Assembly (NCBI GenBank): GCA_964633285.1
Contig: CAZWGA010000032.1
Coordinates: 1-64,000, forward strand
Length of the DNA stretch: 64,000 nucleotides
From: 20CM-2-55-15 sp964633285
GTDB lineage: Bacteria; Acidobacteriota; Terriglobia; 20CM-2-55-15
Direction: 5' to 3'
Below, piece after piece: positions 35,225-45,700 of the stretch (the stretch's first letter is position 1; every line of letters begins with the position of its first letter). A model generated the notes under the pieces. That model searched no databases. It was not told where the DNA came from and saw only the letters and a program-made list of their open reading frames with translations. A program made the position numbers and the translations under genes.

Positions 35225-35227
35225 GAT
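35222..35227 (+). promoter_or_regulatory. -10-like hexamer TAAGAT overlapping uvrB stop
   Basis: TAAGAT ends 10 nt before the ATG at 35238. There is no Shine-Dalgarno sequence between. It could drive the TPR gene independently of uvrB. Confidence 0.3.
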
Positions 35228-35237
35228 TGAAGCCGTT

Positions 35238-36416
35238 ATGGCACGGGTTTTAGCCATTCTTCTCTTTACGGCGAATCTCTTCGCACAAGCCGCCACCGGC
35301 AACGAGAAGTTCGATCAGAAGCTGTACGCCGACGCGATCAACGCATACGAAAAAGTTCCGGCTGCTGCCAGAGATGCGGCGCTGCTGAACCGCCTCGGTG
35401 TTTCCTACCATTTGCTCAACCAGTTGAAAGCCGCCGAGAACGCATACAAAGCCGCGCTGGCAAAGGATCCGCAGAACGGCGACGCCGCGAACAACCTTGC
35501 TGCGCTTTATTATTCGCAACGCAAGTTCAGCGATGCCGAACGCCAGGTCCGCCGGGCTATAGAAAGAAATCCGGAAAACGCCACGATGCGCCTCAATCTG
35601 CGCGCGGCCCGGTTTGCGCGCGAGAACGTTAAAGCGGCGCGCGACGTTGCGGCCGGACTCGCGGACAACATACTGTTGATCGAAAAGCGCGAGAGCGATC
35701 TGCTTCAGATGCAGTTGCTGCTGCCGGCAAAAGATGTCGATCAGGCGTTACTTCATGAAAGGCGCGGCGATTCATTCTTTGCGCGCAAGATGTATGAAGA
35801 CGCGGTCATCGAGTATCGCAAGTCGGTTGCAATCGATCGTTACAATGCATCCACTCTGAACCGGCTGGGCCTCGTCTATCATCAAAGCCAGAAGCTCGAC
35901 GAGGCCGAACGGTATTACCGGGAGGCATCGAAACAGAATCCGTACTTCATCGAGGTCCTGAATAACATCGGAACCGTCGAGTATTCCCGCCACAACTATG
36001 AGCGCGCGCTGGAACAATACGAGAAGGCTCTGAAGATTCGGCCGGAATCGCCCACGATTCTTTTGAACATGGGGGCGTGTCTGTTCGACATGAAACGCTA
36101 CGATGAAGCCATCAAGGCCACACAACACGCGCTGGAGATCGATCCCAGAGTCCTGGATAAGACCTCGGGGTTCGGAACGCTGATTCAGACATCGCGGCCC
36201 AAAGATCCCATGGTCCGGTTCTACTTTGCCCGGATCTATGCATCGCGCGGCGAAAAGGAGCTTGCGATTTCCTACCTCAACATGGCGCTCGACGACGGCT
36301 TCAGGGAATTTGACAAGATCAAGTCGGATCCCGCGTTTGCGCCCCTCGCCAACGAAGAAGGCTATCTGAAGGTTCTGGACCGCATCGCGGCTCAGTCTGC
36401 CGCGAATCCCAAATAA
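35238..36416 (+). CDS. secreted tetratricopeptide-repeat protein
   Basis: 392 residues from the ATG at 35238. An overlapping longer frame would run back inside uvrB and is not supported. A signal peptide (about 1-18) is followed by TPR units. Examples are LLNRLGVSYHLLNQLKAAEN, AANNLAALYYSQRKFSDAER, TLNRLGLVYHQSQKLDEAER, VLNNIGTVEYSRHNYERALE and ILLNMGACLFDMKRYDEAIK. At least seven helix-turn-helix pairs fill residues 40-330. TPR scaffolds bind other proteins in the envelope, and the partner is not known. A short spacing (12 bp) to the phosphatase-type gene suggests a joint transcript. Confidence 0.85.
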   Translation: MARVLAILLFTANLFAQAATGNEKFDQKLYADAINAYEKVPAAARDAALLNRLGVSYHLLNQLKAAENAYKAALAKDPQNGDAANNLAALYYSQRKFSDAERQVRRAIERNPENATMRLNLRAARFARENVKAARDVAAGLADNILLIEKRESDLLQMQLLLPAKDVDQALLHERRGDSFFARKMYEDAVIEYRKSVAIDRYNASTLNRLGLVYHQSQKLDEAERYYREASKQNPYFIEVLNNIGTVEYSRHNYERALEQYEKALKIRPESPTILLNMGACLFDMKRYDEAIKATQHALEIDPRVLDKTSGFGTLIQTSRPKDPMVRFYFARIYASRGEKELAISYLNMALDDGFREFDKIKSDPAFAPLANEEGYLKVLDRIAAQSAANPK

Positions 36417-36428
36417 AAAGAGATCGAG

Positions 36429-37205
36429 TTGGAATATCTCGACCTCGCAACTGAACTTGCCCGCGCCGCCGGCGATGTGTTGAAGAAATATTTCGACCGG
36501 GAAAAGCAGGTGGAACTCAAAGGTCTGGCGAACCTGGTTACCGCCGCGGACAAGGAAAGCGAAGCGCTGATCATTCGCGGCATCCGGGAGCGCTATCCCG
36601 GCCACTCGATTCTGGCGGAGGAATCGGGCGCCTCCGGAGGCGAAGGAGAAGAGGCGGGAAAGTGGATTATCGATCCGCTCGACGGCACAACCAACTTCGC
36701 GCATCAATATCCTTTCTTTTGCGTCTCGATTGCGTTCGAGCAGGCCGGGCAGCTCCAGTGCGGCGCCGTGTATGATCCGTGGCGCGATGAAATGTTCACA
36801 GGCGCGCGCGGGCTTGGAGCATACGTGAATGACCGGCGCCTGCGTGTGTCGGCTATCGGAAAACTCGACAGCGCCTTGCTTCTTACCGGTTTTCCATACG
36901 GCCATCGCGAAAAAATTGAAATCGTCATCAACCAGTTCCGCGCATTCCTCATCGCCAGCCAGGCTGTGAGGCGCGGCGGCTCTGCGGCTCTGGACCTCTG
37001 TTATCTGGCCCTGGGCCGGTGTGACGGATTCTGGGAACTGGATCTCAATCCCTGGGACACCGCGGCGGGTGTGATCATCCTGGAAGAAGCCGGCGGCCGC
37101 ATTTCGGATTTTGATGGAAAACCGTTTTCAGTTTACGGAAAACAAATCCTCGCATCGAATGGAAGAATTCATGAGGAGATGCGGGAAGTGTTGCGGCAGG
37201 TCTGA
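36429..37205 (+). CDS. inositol monophosphatase family protein
   Basis: 258 residues from a TTG at 36429 following AAAAAGAGAT. It is a Mg-dependent phosphatase of the IMPase/SuhB superfamily. Motif 1 is HSILAEESG, motif 2 is WIIDPLDGTTNFAHQYP, and the C-terminal motif is WELDLNPWDTAAGVIILEEAGG. The general sequence is closer to inositol-1-monophosphatase or SuhB than to CysQ, but the physiological substrate is not fixed by these motifs. The next gene is convergent, separated by an inverted repeat. Confidence 0.9.
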   Translation: MEYLDLATELARAAGDVLKKYFDREKQVELKGLANLVTAADKESEALIIRGIRERYPGHSILAEESGASGGEGEEAGKWIIDPLDGTTNFAHQYPFFCVSIAFEQAGQLQCGAVYDPWRDEMFTGARGLGAYVNDRRLRVSAIGKLDSALLLTGFPYGHREKIEIVINQFRAFLIASQAVRRGGSAALDLCYLALGRCDGFWELDLNPWDTAAGVIILEEAGGRISDFDGKPFSVYGKQILASNGRIHEEMREVLRQV

Positions 37206-37262
37206 ACTCGCGCGATTTCACATCATGTGTGACGGACCCTCTCGCCGTGGCAGGAAAGAAAC

Positions 37263-37289
37263 ATTCCCCTCCTCTTTGAGGAGGGGAAT
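37263..37289. terminator. bidirectional hairpin between convergent genes
   Basis: ATTCCCCTCCTC pairs perfectly with GAGGAGGGGAAT over a three-base loop. It lies between the ends of the inositol monophosphatase gene (37205) and the SpoIIE-type phosphatase gene (37291). No U tract is evident. Confidence 0.55.
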
Positions 37290-37290
37290 C

Positions 37291-39045
37291 TTACGCTCCT
37301 CCCATCTTCGCCACAATCATCGTCCGGTCGTCCTGGGGCCGGATCTTTCCTATGAATTCCGCGAGAGCGCTATTCACAGCTTTGACTATTTCTGCAGCCG
37401 GTTGTTCGTGGTTGGCGCGGACGACTTCGGCGAGCCGGCGGAGGCCGAATTCATCACCGGCATCATTCCGCATTTCGACCACACCGTCGGAGTAAAAGAC
37501 AAGAACATCGCCGGCCTGAAGCTGCAGCGCGGTTTCCTGATACTTCGAATCGGGGAACAGGCCGAGCGGAATACCGCCGATATCGAGGAACGTCGGCTGG
37601 CCTGCGCGAACGAGTAATGGATACGGCAGGCCGGAATTCGCCAGTGCAATCGCGCGGGTCTTCGGATCGTAGACCGCATAGGTAACGGCGACGTACTGCC
37701 CTTCGATCGGCCTTTGATACAGCGTCTTGTTGACGAGTTCCAGCATCTGGCCGGGCGGATATTTCCGGCCGGCTCGAGTACGGATCACGCCGCTGGATAG
37801 AGCGCCGTACAGCGCAGCGGGCGCGCCTTTGCCGGCGACATCACCCACGGCAATTGCGAGGCGTCCGTCATCGAACTCGATCCAGTCGTAAAGATCTCCT
37901 CCAAGTTGCGCGACGGGCTTGAACAGCACAGCCATTTCCAATGGTGGAATCGAGGGGACCTCATCAGGCATCAACTGATGTTGAATCTCTCTCGCGATTT
38001 TCATTTCGCGGCTGATGCGTTTTTCGTTTTCCGCAACGCGCTCGTAGAGTTCGGCATTAACGAGAGCGGACGCGATGCGTGAAGCCAGCGTCATCAGGAA
38101 GCGCTGATGGTATTCGGTGAAGTAGTTCACCTGCGTGCTCTCGAGATCGACGACACCGACGACCTTGCCCTTGGATGCCAGCGGTACGACCAGTTCCGAT
38201 CGAGCTTCGGTGTGAATGTTCAAATACCGCGAATCCTTCGTGACGTCGCCGATGCGAAGCGGTTCGTTCATCTTCGCGGCCGTGCCGATCAGGCCGGTGC
38301 CGAGCGGAAGCACGAGTTTCTGGTTTTCCTGCTCATTCGAACGGATCACGAACCTGGGGCGCAGCAGTCCCTGTTTTTCGTCGAGGAGGAAAATCGAGAA
38401 TGTGTGATAGTCGATTTTCTGTTTCACCGCCGCCGCAATCTTGTGAACGAGTTCATCGATCTGAAGCGTCGATCCCATCTCCAGACTGATGTCGTACAAA
38501 AGCGCCAGCAGTTCGCGGTTCCGGCGTTCGCTCTCGTAGACTCGCGCGTTTTCAATCGCGATCGCGATCTGGCTTGCGAGCAGCGTGAGCAGGCGGCCCT
38601 GATCTTCGCGGAAGTAGCCCGGCTCGGGGCTCTGAATGTCGAGGACGCCGACGACGCGATTCTGGGTGATGAGCGGAACGGCAAGTTCCGATCGAGTCGT
38701 TTTCACCGCTTCGATGTAACGGGGATACTCGCGAACATCGTCGACGATCACGGCTGTGCGCTCCATGGCGGCGGTTCCTGTCACGCCATCGCCGACCTTG
38801 ATGCGAAGACTTTTGACAACTTCCGGTGAATGGCCGAGGGCGAACCTCAGATAGAGTTCCTGCTTTTCGTCGTCCACGAGAAAGATCGCAAACACTTCGA
38901 GCGGCACGAGCCGGTTTGTGAGTTCGGCGATCTTCCGGAGAAGTTCATCGAGATCGAGGATCGACGTGATCTCGTGATTGATCTCGATCATCGTCGAAAC
39001 GAATCGTCTTGCTTCTGCGCTTACTGCTGCCGGATCCGCTTTCAC
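37291..39045 (-). CDS. GAF-GAF-SpoIIE serine phosphatase
   Basis: 584 residues. Two GAF domains (about 20-165 and 190-340) each carry the SELAVPL or SELVVPL motif, preceding a linker helix. The SpoIIE/PP2C-like phosphatase domain (about 380-584) follows. It shows FKPVAQLGGDLYDWIEFDDG, VGDVAGKGAPAALYGA and VFYSDGVVEMRN, with metal-binding aspartates. Such proteins dephosphorylate anti-anti-sigma factors in partner-switching pathways, with GAF domains sensing small ligands or redox. No membrane segment. Its ATG overlaps the deoC stop by 4 nt, so it is cotranscribed with deoC and hpt. Confidence 0.92.
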   Translation of the reverse strand: MKADPAAVSAEARRFVSTMIEINHEITSILDLDELLRKIAELTNRLVPLEVFAIFLVDDEKQELYLRFALGHSPEVVKSLRIKVGDGVTGTAAMERTAVIVDDVREYPRYIEAVKTTRSELAVPLITQNRVVGVLDIQSPEPGYFREDQGRLLTLLASQIAIAIENARVYESERRNRELLALLYDISLEMGSTLQIDELVHKIAAAVKQKIDYHTFSIFLLDEKQGLLRPRFVIRSNEQENQKLVLPLGTGLIGTAAKMNEPLRIGDVTKDSRYLNIHTEARSELVVPLASKGKVVGVVDLESTQVNYFTEYHQRFLMTLASRIASALVNAELYERVAENEKRISREMKIAREIQHQLMPDEVPSIPPLEMAVLFKPVAQLGGDLYDWIEFDDGRLAIAVGDVAGKGAPAALYGALSSGVIRTRAGRKYPPGQMLELVNKTLYQRPIEGQYVAVTYAVYDPKTRAIALANSGLPYPLLVRAGQPTFLDIGGIPLGLFPDSKYQETALQLQAGDVLVFYSDGVVEMRNDAGDEFGLRRLAEVVRANHEQPAAEIVKAVNSALAEFIGKIRPQDDRTMIVAKMGGA

Positions 39046-39707
39046 GGCCTGCCTGCTTCTTCAATGATCTTGATACCCGAGCTTGTGCCGAGCCTCGACG
39101 CCCCGGCCTGCAACATCGCCAGAGCTTCCGCGTGCGAACGGATTCCTCCCGCCGCCTTGATCTGGATTTCAGGAAGAAGGTTGGTGCGCATCAGGCGCAC
39201 GTCCTCAATTGTGGCGCCGGAAGGGCCATATCCCGTCGACGTTTTCATAAAATCCGGCCGAACGCGATTCGCGATTTTGCAGGCGCGGACCTTTTCATCG
39301 TCGGTGAGGTATGCGGTCTCGATGATGAACTTGGTATGGACGCCGAGAGTGCGCGCTTTGGCCGTCAGGTATTGCATTTCTTCTTCGATCGATTTGTCGT
39401 CACCGGATTTCAATACCGCAATGTTGATGACAAAATCCATTTCATCGCCGCCGCGCGCGGCGCTGGCTTTCATTTCCGCTTCTTTGATTTCCGTAAAAGT
39501 AACGCCGAAAGGAAACGCGATGACGGTTGCAATCTTGACTCTCGTCCCTTTCAGGAGATCCCGCGCCATCGGAATGTAGGATGGAAAGATGCAGACCGCG
39601 GCCATCCCATACTCGATCGCTTCCGTGCAAAGACGCCGAATATCGTTGGTGGTGCCGATAGGCCGGAGAAGAGTGTGATCGATGTAACGGCCGAAATCAG
39701 AGTTCAT
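39042..39707 (-). CDS. deoC: deoxyribose-phosphate aldolase
   Basis: 221 residues. It splits 2-deoxy-D-ribose 5-phosphate to acetaldehyde and glyceraldehyde 3-phosphate. The Schiff-base lysine is K155 in FMKTSTGYG, and the proton-relay lysine lies in QIKAAGGIRSH. The acidic residue in MDFVINI is also conserved. It starts inside the end of hpt (11 nt overlap) and ends 4 nt inside the phosphatase gene. The neighbourhood with hpt suggests nucleoside and purine salvage. Confidence 0.95.
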   Translation of the reverse strand: MNSDFGRYIDHTLLRPIGTTNDIRRLCTEAIEYGMAAVCIFPSYIPMARDLLKGTRVKIATVIAFPFGVTFTEIKEAEMKASAARGGDEMDFVINIAVLKSGDDKSIEEEMQYLTAKARTLGVHTKFIIETAYLTDDEKVRACKIANRVRPDFMKTSTGYGPSGATIEDVRLMRTNLLPEIQIKAAGGIRSHAEALAMLQAGASRLGTSSGIKIIEEAGRP

Positions 39708-40230
39708 CTAAAACACGTACATCGGGAAGATTGCGGTAGCGCTGCGCATAATCGAGACCGAAACCGACAACAAACTTGTTGGGTATCTTGAAGCCGATGT
39801 AGTCCAGCGATCCTTCGTATTTCGAATTGCCCGGCTTTTCGAGCAACGCAGCGACACGCAGCGAACGTGCTCCCCGTCCTGAAAGAATGTTATTCACATG
39901 AAGCAGCGTGAGACCCGTGTCCACGATGTCTTCAACAATGATGACGTCTTTGCCTTCCACGGAAATGCCGAGGTCTTTCTCGATATGAATGGTTCCCGAA
40001 GTAGTCGTGGAATCGCCATAACTGGATACCGACATGAAATCGACTTCCACGGGAATGTCCGTTGAAATGGCGCGAATCAAGTCCGCAAGAAAAATGAAGC
40101 TTCCCTTGAGAATACCGACGAGCGTAACCGTCCGGCCCGCATAATCCCGGGAGATTTGACGCCCCAACTCCGCGATACGGTTCCGGATTTCTTCCTCCGT
40201 CACGAGAATCGTACCGAGCGCCGTTTTCAT
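39697..40230 (-). CDS. hpt: hypoxanthine phosphoribosyltransferase
   Basis: 177 residues, the normal length. It forms IMP or GMP from hypoxanthine or guanine and PRPP. The PRPP-binding motif VIIVEDIVDTG ends at about residue 106. The flexible loop SVSSYGDSTTTSG and the LVGILKGSF segment are conserved, as is the closing NLPDVRVL. It is the first gene of the hpt-deoC-phosphatase operon. The start is the ATG at 40230, with TACACT 9 nt upstream on the minus strand and no clear ribosome binding site. Confidence 0.95.
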   Translation of the reverse strand: MKTALGTILVTEEEIRNRIAELGRQISRDYAGRTVTLVGILKGSFIFLADLIRAISTDIPVEVDFMSVSSYGDSTTTSGTIHIEKDLGISVEGKDVIIVEDIVDTGLTLLHVNNILSGRGARSLRVAALLEKPGNSKYEGSLDYIGFKIPNKFVVGFGLDYAQRYRNLPDVRVLDEL

Positions 40231-40244
40231 AGGTGAGTTAGTGT

Positions 40245-40299
40245 AGACTAATTCGGTGTCAGAGGCCTAGATTACCGATTACCTATGCCGAATTAGTCT
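40245..40299. repeat. inverted repeat in divergent promoter region
   Basis: AGACTAATTCGG at 40245-40256 is the exact complement of CCGAATTAGTCT at 40288-40299. The arms stand between the divergent hpt and TPR genes. They contain the -10-like TAGTCT on each strand, so each could be part of a back-to-back promoter pair or a regulator site. Confidence 0.6.
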
Positions 40300-40314
40300 T
40301 CATCGAGAGGATGA

Positions 40315-41373
40315 ATGCTTCGAAGAGCCGCCGTTCTGCCGATTATTCTTCTCCTTGGCAGTTTTGCATCAGCTCAAAGCACTCAGCAACAGCGGCGTCC
40401 CGATGACAATGCGATTCGTGGAAAATTGATCATTCCGAACCACGACTTCGATCAGCGAGTTGAAGTGCGTCTCGAACGATCGACACTCCAGGTGATTCAG
40501 ACGGTATATACCGACAGTTCCGGCGGTTTTGAATTTCGCGGCCTCCCGGCGGGTTCCTTTTACGTCTCCGTTACTCTTGAAGGATACGAACCGGTGCATC
40601 AGGCCGTTGAGGTGTATCCGAGTTTTGGCGGAAACACCGTCACGATCTTCATGAACAAGCCCGTGGTGGAAATCCGGTCGAAACCCACCGGGCTGGACGC
40701 CGAAGATACCGACATCATCGATGTATCGCAGATGAAGGAGAATCTGCCGAAGAAGGCAGTGCAGGATTACGAAAAGGCGATTGAGGAAAAAAAGAAAGGC
40801 CGTCTCGACTCCGCCATGAAGCTGCTGGAGCAGGCGATTCAAACAGCGCCGAATTTTTACCACGCACATAACAATCTTGGCCTTCTCTACCAGGCGATGA
40901 AACGGTATGCGGATGCGGAAAAGGAATACAAGCGAAGCCGGGAAATCAACGCAAAGAGCGATCGTCCTCTCGTGAATCTGGGCGCCATGTACATCGAGCA
41001 GGCGGGTCTGACTAAAAACGATTCGGACGAAGCCGGCAAATTGCTCGATAAAGCGCTGGATGCGCTCGAGCAGGCCGTCAAGATCAATTCGCATTCCGCA
41101 AACGCCTACTATCTGCTGGCCACCGCGAACTACAAATCCTCTTTCCTTGAGGAGGCGGAAGCCGCGGTAAAAAAAGCTCACGACATCGATCCACACTTGA
41201 GTGCAGCGCATCTCCTGCTTGCGAACATTTATATCCGTCAGGAGAAGTGGCAGGACGTGATTGAGAATCTGGACGCTTACCTGAAGGAGAATCCGAAAGC
41301 CCCGGATCGTTCCTTTGTTGAGCAGATGCGGGCAAAAGTCGCGAGTGGATTGGAAAACTCCACGCCGCAATGA
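40315..41373 (+). CDS. secreted TPR protein with carboxypeptidase-regulatory domain
   Basis: 352 residues. A signal peptide (about 1-21) leads into a carboxypeptidase-regulatory beta-sandwich (about 35-115; GFEFRGLPAGSFYVSVTLEG). TPR units then follow from about 140 (LDSAMKLLEQAIQTAPNFYH, AHNNLGLLYQAMKRYADAEK, ANAYYLLATANYKSSFLEEA, SAAHLLLANIYIRQEKWQDV). GAGAGG precedes the ATG at 40315. It ends 4 nt inside the glycerate kinase gene, with overlap ATGA. The envelope location and TPR scaffold suggest a binding role, and no partner is known. Confidence 0.85.
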   Translation: MLRRAAVLPIILLLGSFASAQSTQQQRRPDDNAIRGKLIIPNHDFDQRVEVRLERSTLQVIQTVYTDSSGGFEFRGLPAGSFYVSVTLEGYEPVHQAVEVYPSFGGNTVTIFMNKPVVEIRSKPTGLDAEDTDIIDVSQMKENLPKKAVQDYEKAIEEKKKGRLDSAMKLLEQAIQTAPNFYHAHNNLGLLYQAMKRYADAEKEYKRSREINAKSDRPLVNLGAMYIEQAGLTKNDSDEAGKLLDKALDALEQAVKINSHSANAYYLLATANYKSSFLEEAEAAVKKAHDIDPHLSAAHLLLANIYIRQEKWQDVIENLDAYLKENPKAPDRSFVEQMRAKVASGLENSTPQ

Positions 41374-42695
41374 GTATCAGAGATCTTCGGCAGTCTGCGC
41401 GTCTCATCTGGGAAGCTGCTCTTAACGCCGCGAATCCCGCCACCTGTATTCAAAATTTCGTTCAACTGAATGAAGGTGTGCTTCGCGTGGGCGGCAGGGA
41501 AGTTCCGCTGCGCGGACGCCTGATCGTGATTGGCGCCGGTAAGCCGAGCGCAAAAATGGCGCAGGTTGTTGAGGAGGTACTCGGCGACAGGATTACGGAC
41601 GGCATTGTCGTTACGAAATACGGACATGCGCTTCCACTGAAGCGGATTGCGCTCATCGAGGCCGGACACCCGATTCCCGATTCCACGGGCGTCCTTGCTG
41701 TCCGAGAAACTCGCGCGCTGCTTGCGGGTTTGACCGAGGACGATGTGGTGCTCTGTTTGATTTCCGGCGGCGGTTCTGCGTTGTGGCCCGCTCCCGCCGA
41801 AGGAATCACGCTCGAAGAAAAGCAGGAAGTCACAAACCTCCTGTTGCGCGCCGGCGCAACAATCCGCGAACTGAATGCAGTCCGGAAACATTTATCGGAA
41901 ATGAAAGGCGGTCAGCTTGCGCGTTGGGCGTCGCCGGCGCGAGTCATTTCACTGATCATGTCGGATGTGATTGGCGACGCTTTGGATTTCATCGCATCGG
42001 GTCCGACCGCGCCGGACACGACATCGTTTTCGGACGCGCTTGCCATTGTTCAGAAATACGGGGCGGACGTACCTCCCGCCATCCTTGAAAGATTTCAGAA
42101 AGGCGCGCGTGGACTTGTTCCGGAGACGCCGAAACCCGGCGATCCGATTTTCAAGCACGTCGACAATCACATCATCGCGAACAACCGTCTTCTCATCGAT
42201 GCAGCTTCCGAAAAGGCCCGCGAGTTGAATTTCAAGACACTGATTCTGGGCACCGAGGTTGAAGGCGAAGCAAAAGATATCGGCCGGTTTTTCGCCGCAA
42301 TAGCGCGCGAGACGGCGCGAAGCGGAAATCCGATTCAGGCGCCCGCGTGCATCCTTGCAGCCGGCGAAACAACCGTGACCGTTCGCGGCCATGGCCTCGG
42401 CGGCCGCAATCAGGAAATGGCGCTGGCATGGGCGATCTCGATGGCTTCCCGGCCTTCTCCCGGTACATCCTGCTTTGCGAGCGTTGCAACGGATGGTTCC
42501 GACGGCCCAACGAGCGCGGCCGGCGGGCTGGTCGATCCTTTTACATGCGCCCGCGCCGTCGAACTCGGACTCATGCCGCTCAAGTTTCTTCGCAGCAACG
42601 ACTCCTCCAACTTCCTCAAATCCACGGGTGATCTGATCATTACCGGCCCCACACAAACCAATTTGATGGATCTGCAGATTCTGCTGGTGGGGTAA
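41370..42695 (+). CDS. glycerate 2-kinase, MOFRL family
   Basis: 441 residues. It phosphorylates D-glycerate at C2 in the glycerate or serine route. The signature LISGGGSALWPAPAEGITLE, the ligand-binding ATIRELNAVRKHLSEMKGGQ, and the C-terminal MOFRL region (CFASVATDGSDGPTSAAGG) are present. The protein is cytoplasmic. The ATG at 41370 overlaps the stop of the TPR gene by 4 nt, so the two are translated in coupled fashion. A hydroxypyruvate or tartronate enzyme is not nearby, so its pathway context is not given. Confidence 0.93.
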   Translation: MSIRDLRQSARLIWEAALNAANPATCIQNFVQLNEGVLRVGGREVPLRGRLIVIGAGKPSAKMAQVVEEVLGDRITDGIVVTKYGHALPLKRIALIEAGHPIPDSTGVLAVRETRALLAGLTEDDVVLCLISGGGSALWPAPAEGITLEEKQEVTNLLLRAGATIRELNAVRKHLSEMKGGQLARWASPARVISLIMSDVIGDALDFIASGPTAPDTTSFSDALAIVQKYGADVPPAILERFQKGARGLVPETPKPGDPIFKHVDNHIIANNRLLIDAASEKARELNFKTLILGTEVEGEAKDIGRFFAAIARETARSGNPIQAPACILAAGETTVTVRGHGLGGRNQEMALAWAISMASRPSPGTSCFASVATDGSDGPTSAAGGLVDPFTCARAVELGLMPLKFLRSNDSSNFLKSTGDLIITGPTQTNLMDLQILLVG

Positions 42696-42790
42696 ACAGC
42701 ATCTTAGATTGATGGCTTCTGCCGTGTTAAGATCTGCCACTCAAGTGGGGGTGGGATCCCACCGATTTTCTTCAATGCAAGGGGGGATGT

Positions 42791-45700
42791 ATGTGGAGGA
42801 GAATTCTCCAAACGTTATTTGTGTTTTTACTGCCGGTACTCGCCGCTTTTTCTCAAGTCACCACAGGACGCATTCAGGGATCCGTCAGCGACGCGCAAGG
42901 CGGCATGATACCGGGAGCCGAAATCAAAGTTGTCAATAAACTCACCGGACAAACGCTCGACAGCATAACGAACGAGGCGGGTTACTGGGCGTTGCCTTCG
43001 ATGTCGGCGGGCACGTACTCGGTGACCGTGAGTCTTCCTGGTTTCAAGTCCGTCACCATCGATAACGTGAAGGTCGATGCCGGTGTTCCCGCAACCGTAA
43101 ATGCAAAGCTCGAAGTCGGATCGGTCACCGAGCAGGTTTCCGTTGAGACCGGAGCTGAAGTATTGCAAACGGAGACGGCGACCGTGACATCAACGCTCGT
43201 GGGACAACAGCTTCATGAACTGCCTTTCACGAGCCGCAACCTTACCGAATTGATCGTCACTCAACCGGGAAGCGCAACGCCGGGTGTCGCGCGAAGCACG
43301 TCCGTGTACGGTTTGCCGCAAAGCGCTTTGAATGTGACGCTCGATGGAATCAATATTCAGGACAACAGCAACAAATCGAGCGACGGGTTCTTCAACAACA
43401 TTTTTCCCCGTGCCGATGCGATCGAAGAAATGACGATTACCAGCGCTGCGGCTGGAGCCGACAGCAACGCTGAAGGCGCAATGTCGGTGAAAATGGTGAC
43501 GCGGAGCGGCTCCAATACCTGGCACGGTGGTCTGTTCGAACAGCATCGCAATGAGAAATTCAACGCGAATGGCTATTTCAATAATCTGAATCATCAGCCG
43601 CGCGATCACATGGTCTTCAACCAGTTCGGAGGCACGCTGGGCGGACCGATTCTGCGCAAGAAACTTTTCTTCTTCGTAAGCTACGAGAGATTCGAGCTTC
43701 CACAAACCTACATCGAGCCGGCGACAACCGTGTTGACGCCCGAAGCCGTGAGCGGCCTTTTCCGTTATCGGGATTCGGGCGGAACCGTCCGTAGCGTCAA
43801 CCTCTTTCAACTTGCGGGTCTCAACGGTTTTCCATCCACGCCGGATCCGCTCATCGCGCAGTCTCTTTCCAAAATCCTGGAACTGACGAACGGCTCTTCG
43901 GGCCTTCGGAGTCGTATTGCAACGAATACCGATTACAACCGGAACAATCTGGATTTCCAGAGCAAGGGCGGCAATTACCGGCGCTTCGGGACGACGCGAT
44001 TGGATTACAACGTCACGAACAAGCACCACATCGAGTTCATATACAACTATCAGACGAATCTTCGCAGTCCGGATGGGGTGAATCTCACATCGGCCAGCCC
44101 GATTTTCCCCGGCACTGGCGCGGTGCTGAACGGAAAGGCCCTCGGCAACCAGGGAGGCATTGCTTTTTCCGGTGTGACGGCGCTGCGGTCCACACTAACG
44201 AACCGTCTCGTCAGCGAGATTCGCGCTGGAGTTACCGGAGGAAACGTCATTTTTAATAACGGCGTTGATCCAGCGGATTTTGACCAGTGGAAAGGTTACG
44301 CCCCCATCTTCGGCAATCCGGTTTATGTCAATAATCCTTATCGCACCACAGGGCAGAACCGGCGCAACGTCCCGCTCAAGCAGATGAGCACGAACTTCAC
44401 GTACTCGATGTCGGCTCACTTGATCAATTTCGGAAGCAGCTATACGCAGGTCAATCAGTGGACCACGTCGCAGAGCGGAACGCAGTTCATACCAACGGTG
44501 ACATTTGGCGTAGCGGCAAACGATCCGATTATCACGGGCAGCACGAATATTTTTACTGCCGCGAATTTTCCCGGCGCTACTGCTACCGACATGCAAACCA
44601 ATGCTCCCGCCCTTTATGCGCTCCTGACCGGGCGTGTTTCAACAATCACGCGAAGCGTCATCCTGGACGACGTTACCCGGCAGTACGGCGCCTTTGCGCC
44701 GTTTGTTCGAAATCGCCAGAGAGAATTTGGTCTGTATGTGCAGGATTCATGGCACGCGCGGCCGCGCCTGACGTTGAACTATGGAGTTCGCTGGAACCGG
44801 CAAAATCCTCCGGTCAATCTGAACAGCATTTATGCGCGTCCCGGTTACGCGGGACTTTTTGGCGTTTCCGGTGTCGGGAATATATTCAAACCGGGCGTTC
44901 TTACGGGTAGTGCTCCGGTCTTTAACGCCACTGCCGATGGTGAGACAGGTTTCGAGACACGTAACAGTCAGTTTTCTCCCTCGGTCGGATTTGCCTGGCA
45001 CGTTCCAAAGAGCGGCAGCGTTCTTTCATGGATCTTCGGCAAGGACAGTGTGCTTCGTGCCGGTTATGCCATCAATACGATTCGTGAAGATGCCGCTACG
45101 TTCACCGTGTGGCAAAACAACCAGGGACGTACGATCACATTGACAGTCGATCCTACGAATTTCCCGGCGAATTTCGGCGCCCCCGGGTCCGTGTTGTTCC
45201 GAAATGGAACGCTTCCGTCGCGAACAACGTCCACAGCGCCGGCATTTCCGATTGCAGCGGCTGCCGGAAACAGTGCTTCGGATTTCGATCCGAAACTGAA
45301 AACGGGCTACGTGCAAAGCTGGGACATCGGCATCCAGCGCCAACTGACGCGCGATACAGTTCTTGAGGTGCGATATATCGGCAATCACGGAACAGACCTG
45401 TGGCGATCAGTCAATTTGAATGAGATTAACACTATTGAAAATGGTTTCGCCAACGAGTTCAAAATCGCTCAACAGAATCTTGCCGTGGCGCGTGGTTGTT
45501 CGACACCCGATCCTGTCTGCATGTCGGCGAATCGAACCAGGTCGAATCAATATGCAGGGCTTGCGGGTCAACAGCCCGTCGCAATCATTACGACGTCCGT
45601 AGCATCCAACAATGATGCGACGAGCGCACTGCAGATCGAGCAGGGGCAGGCCGGGGCATTGGCCAACGCCATCGCAACGAATGCAACAAGAATGGGCCGG

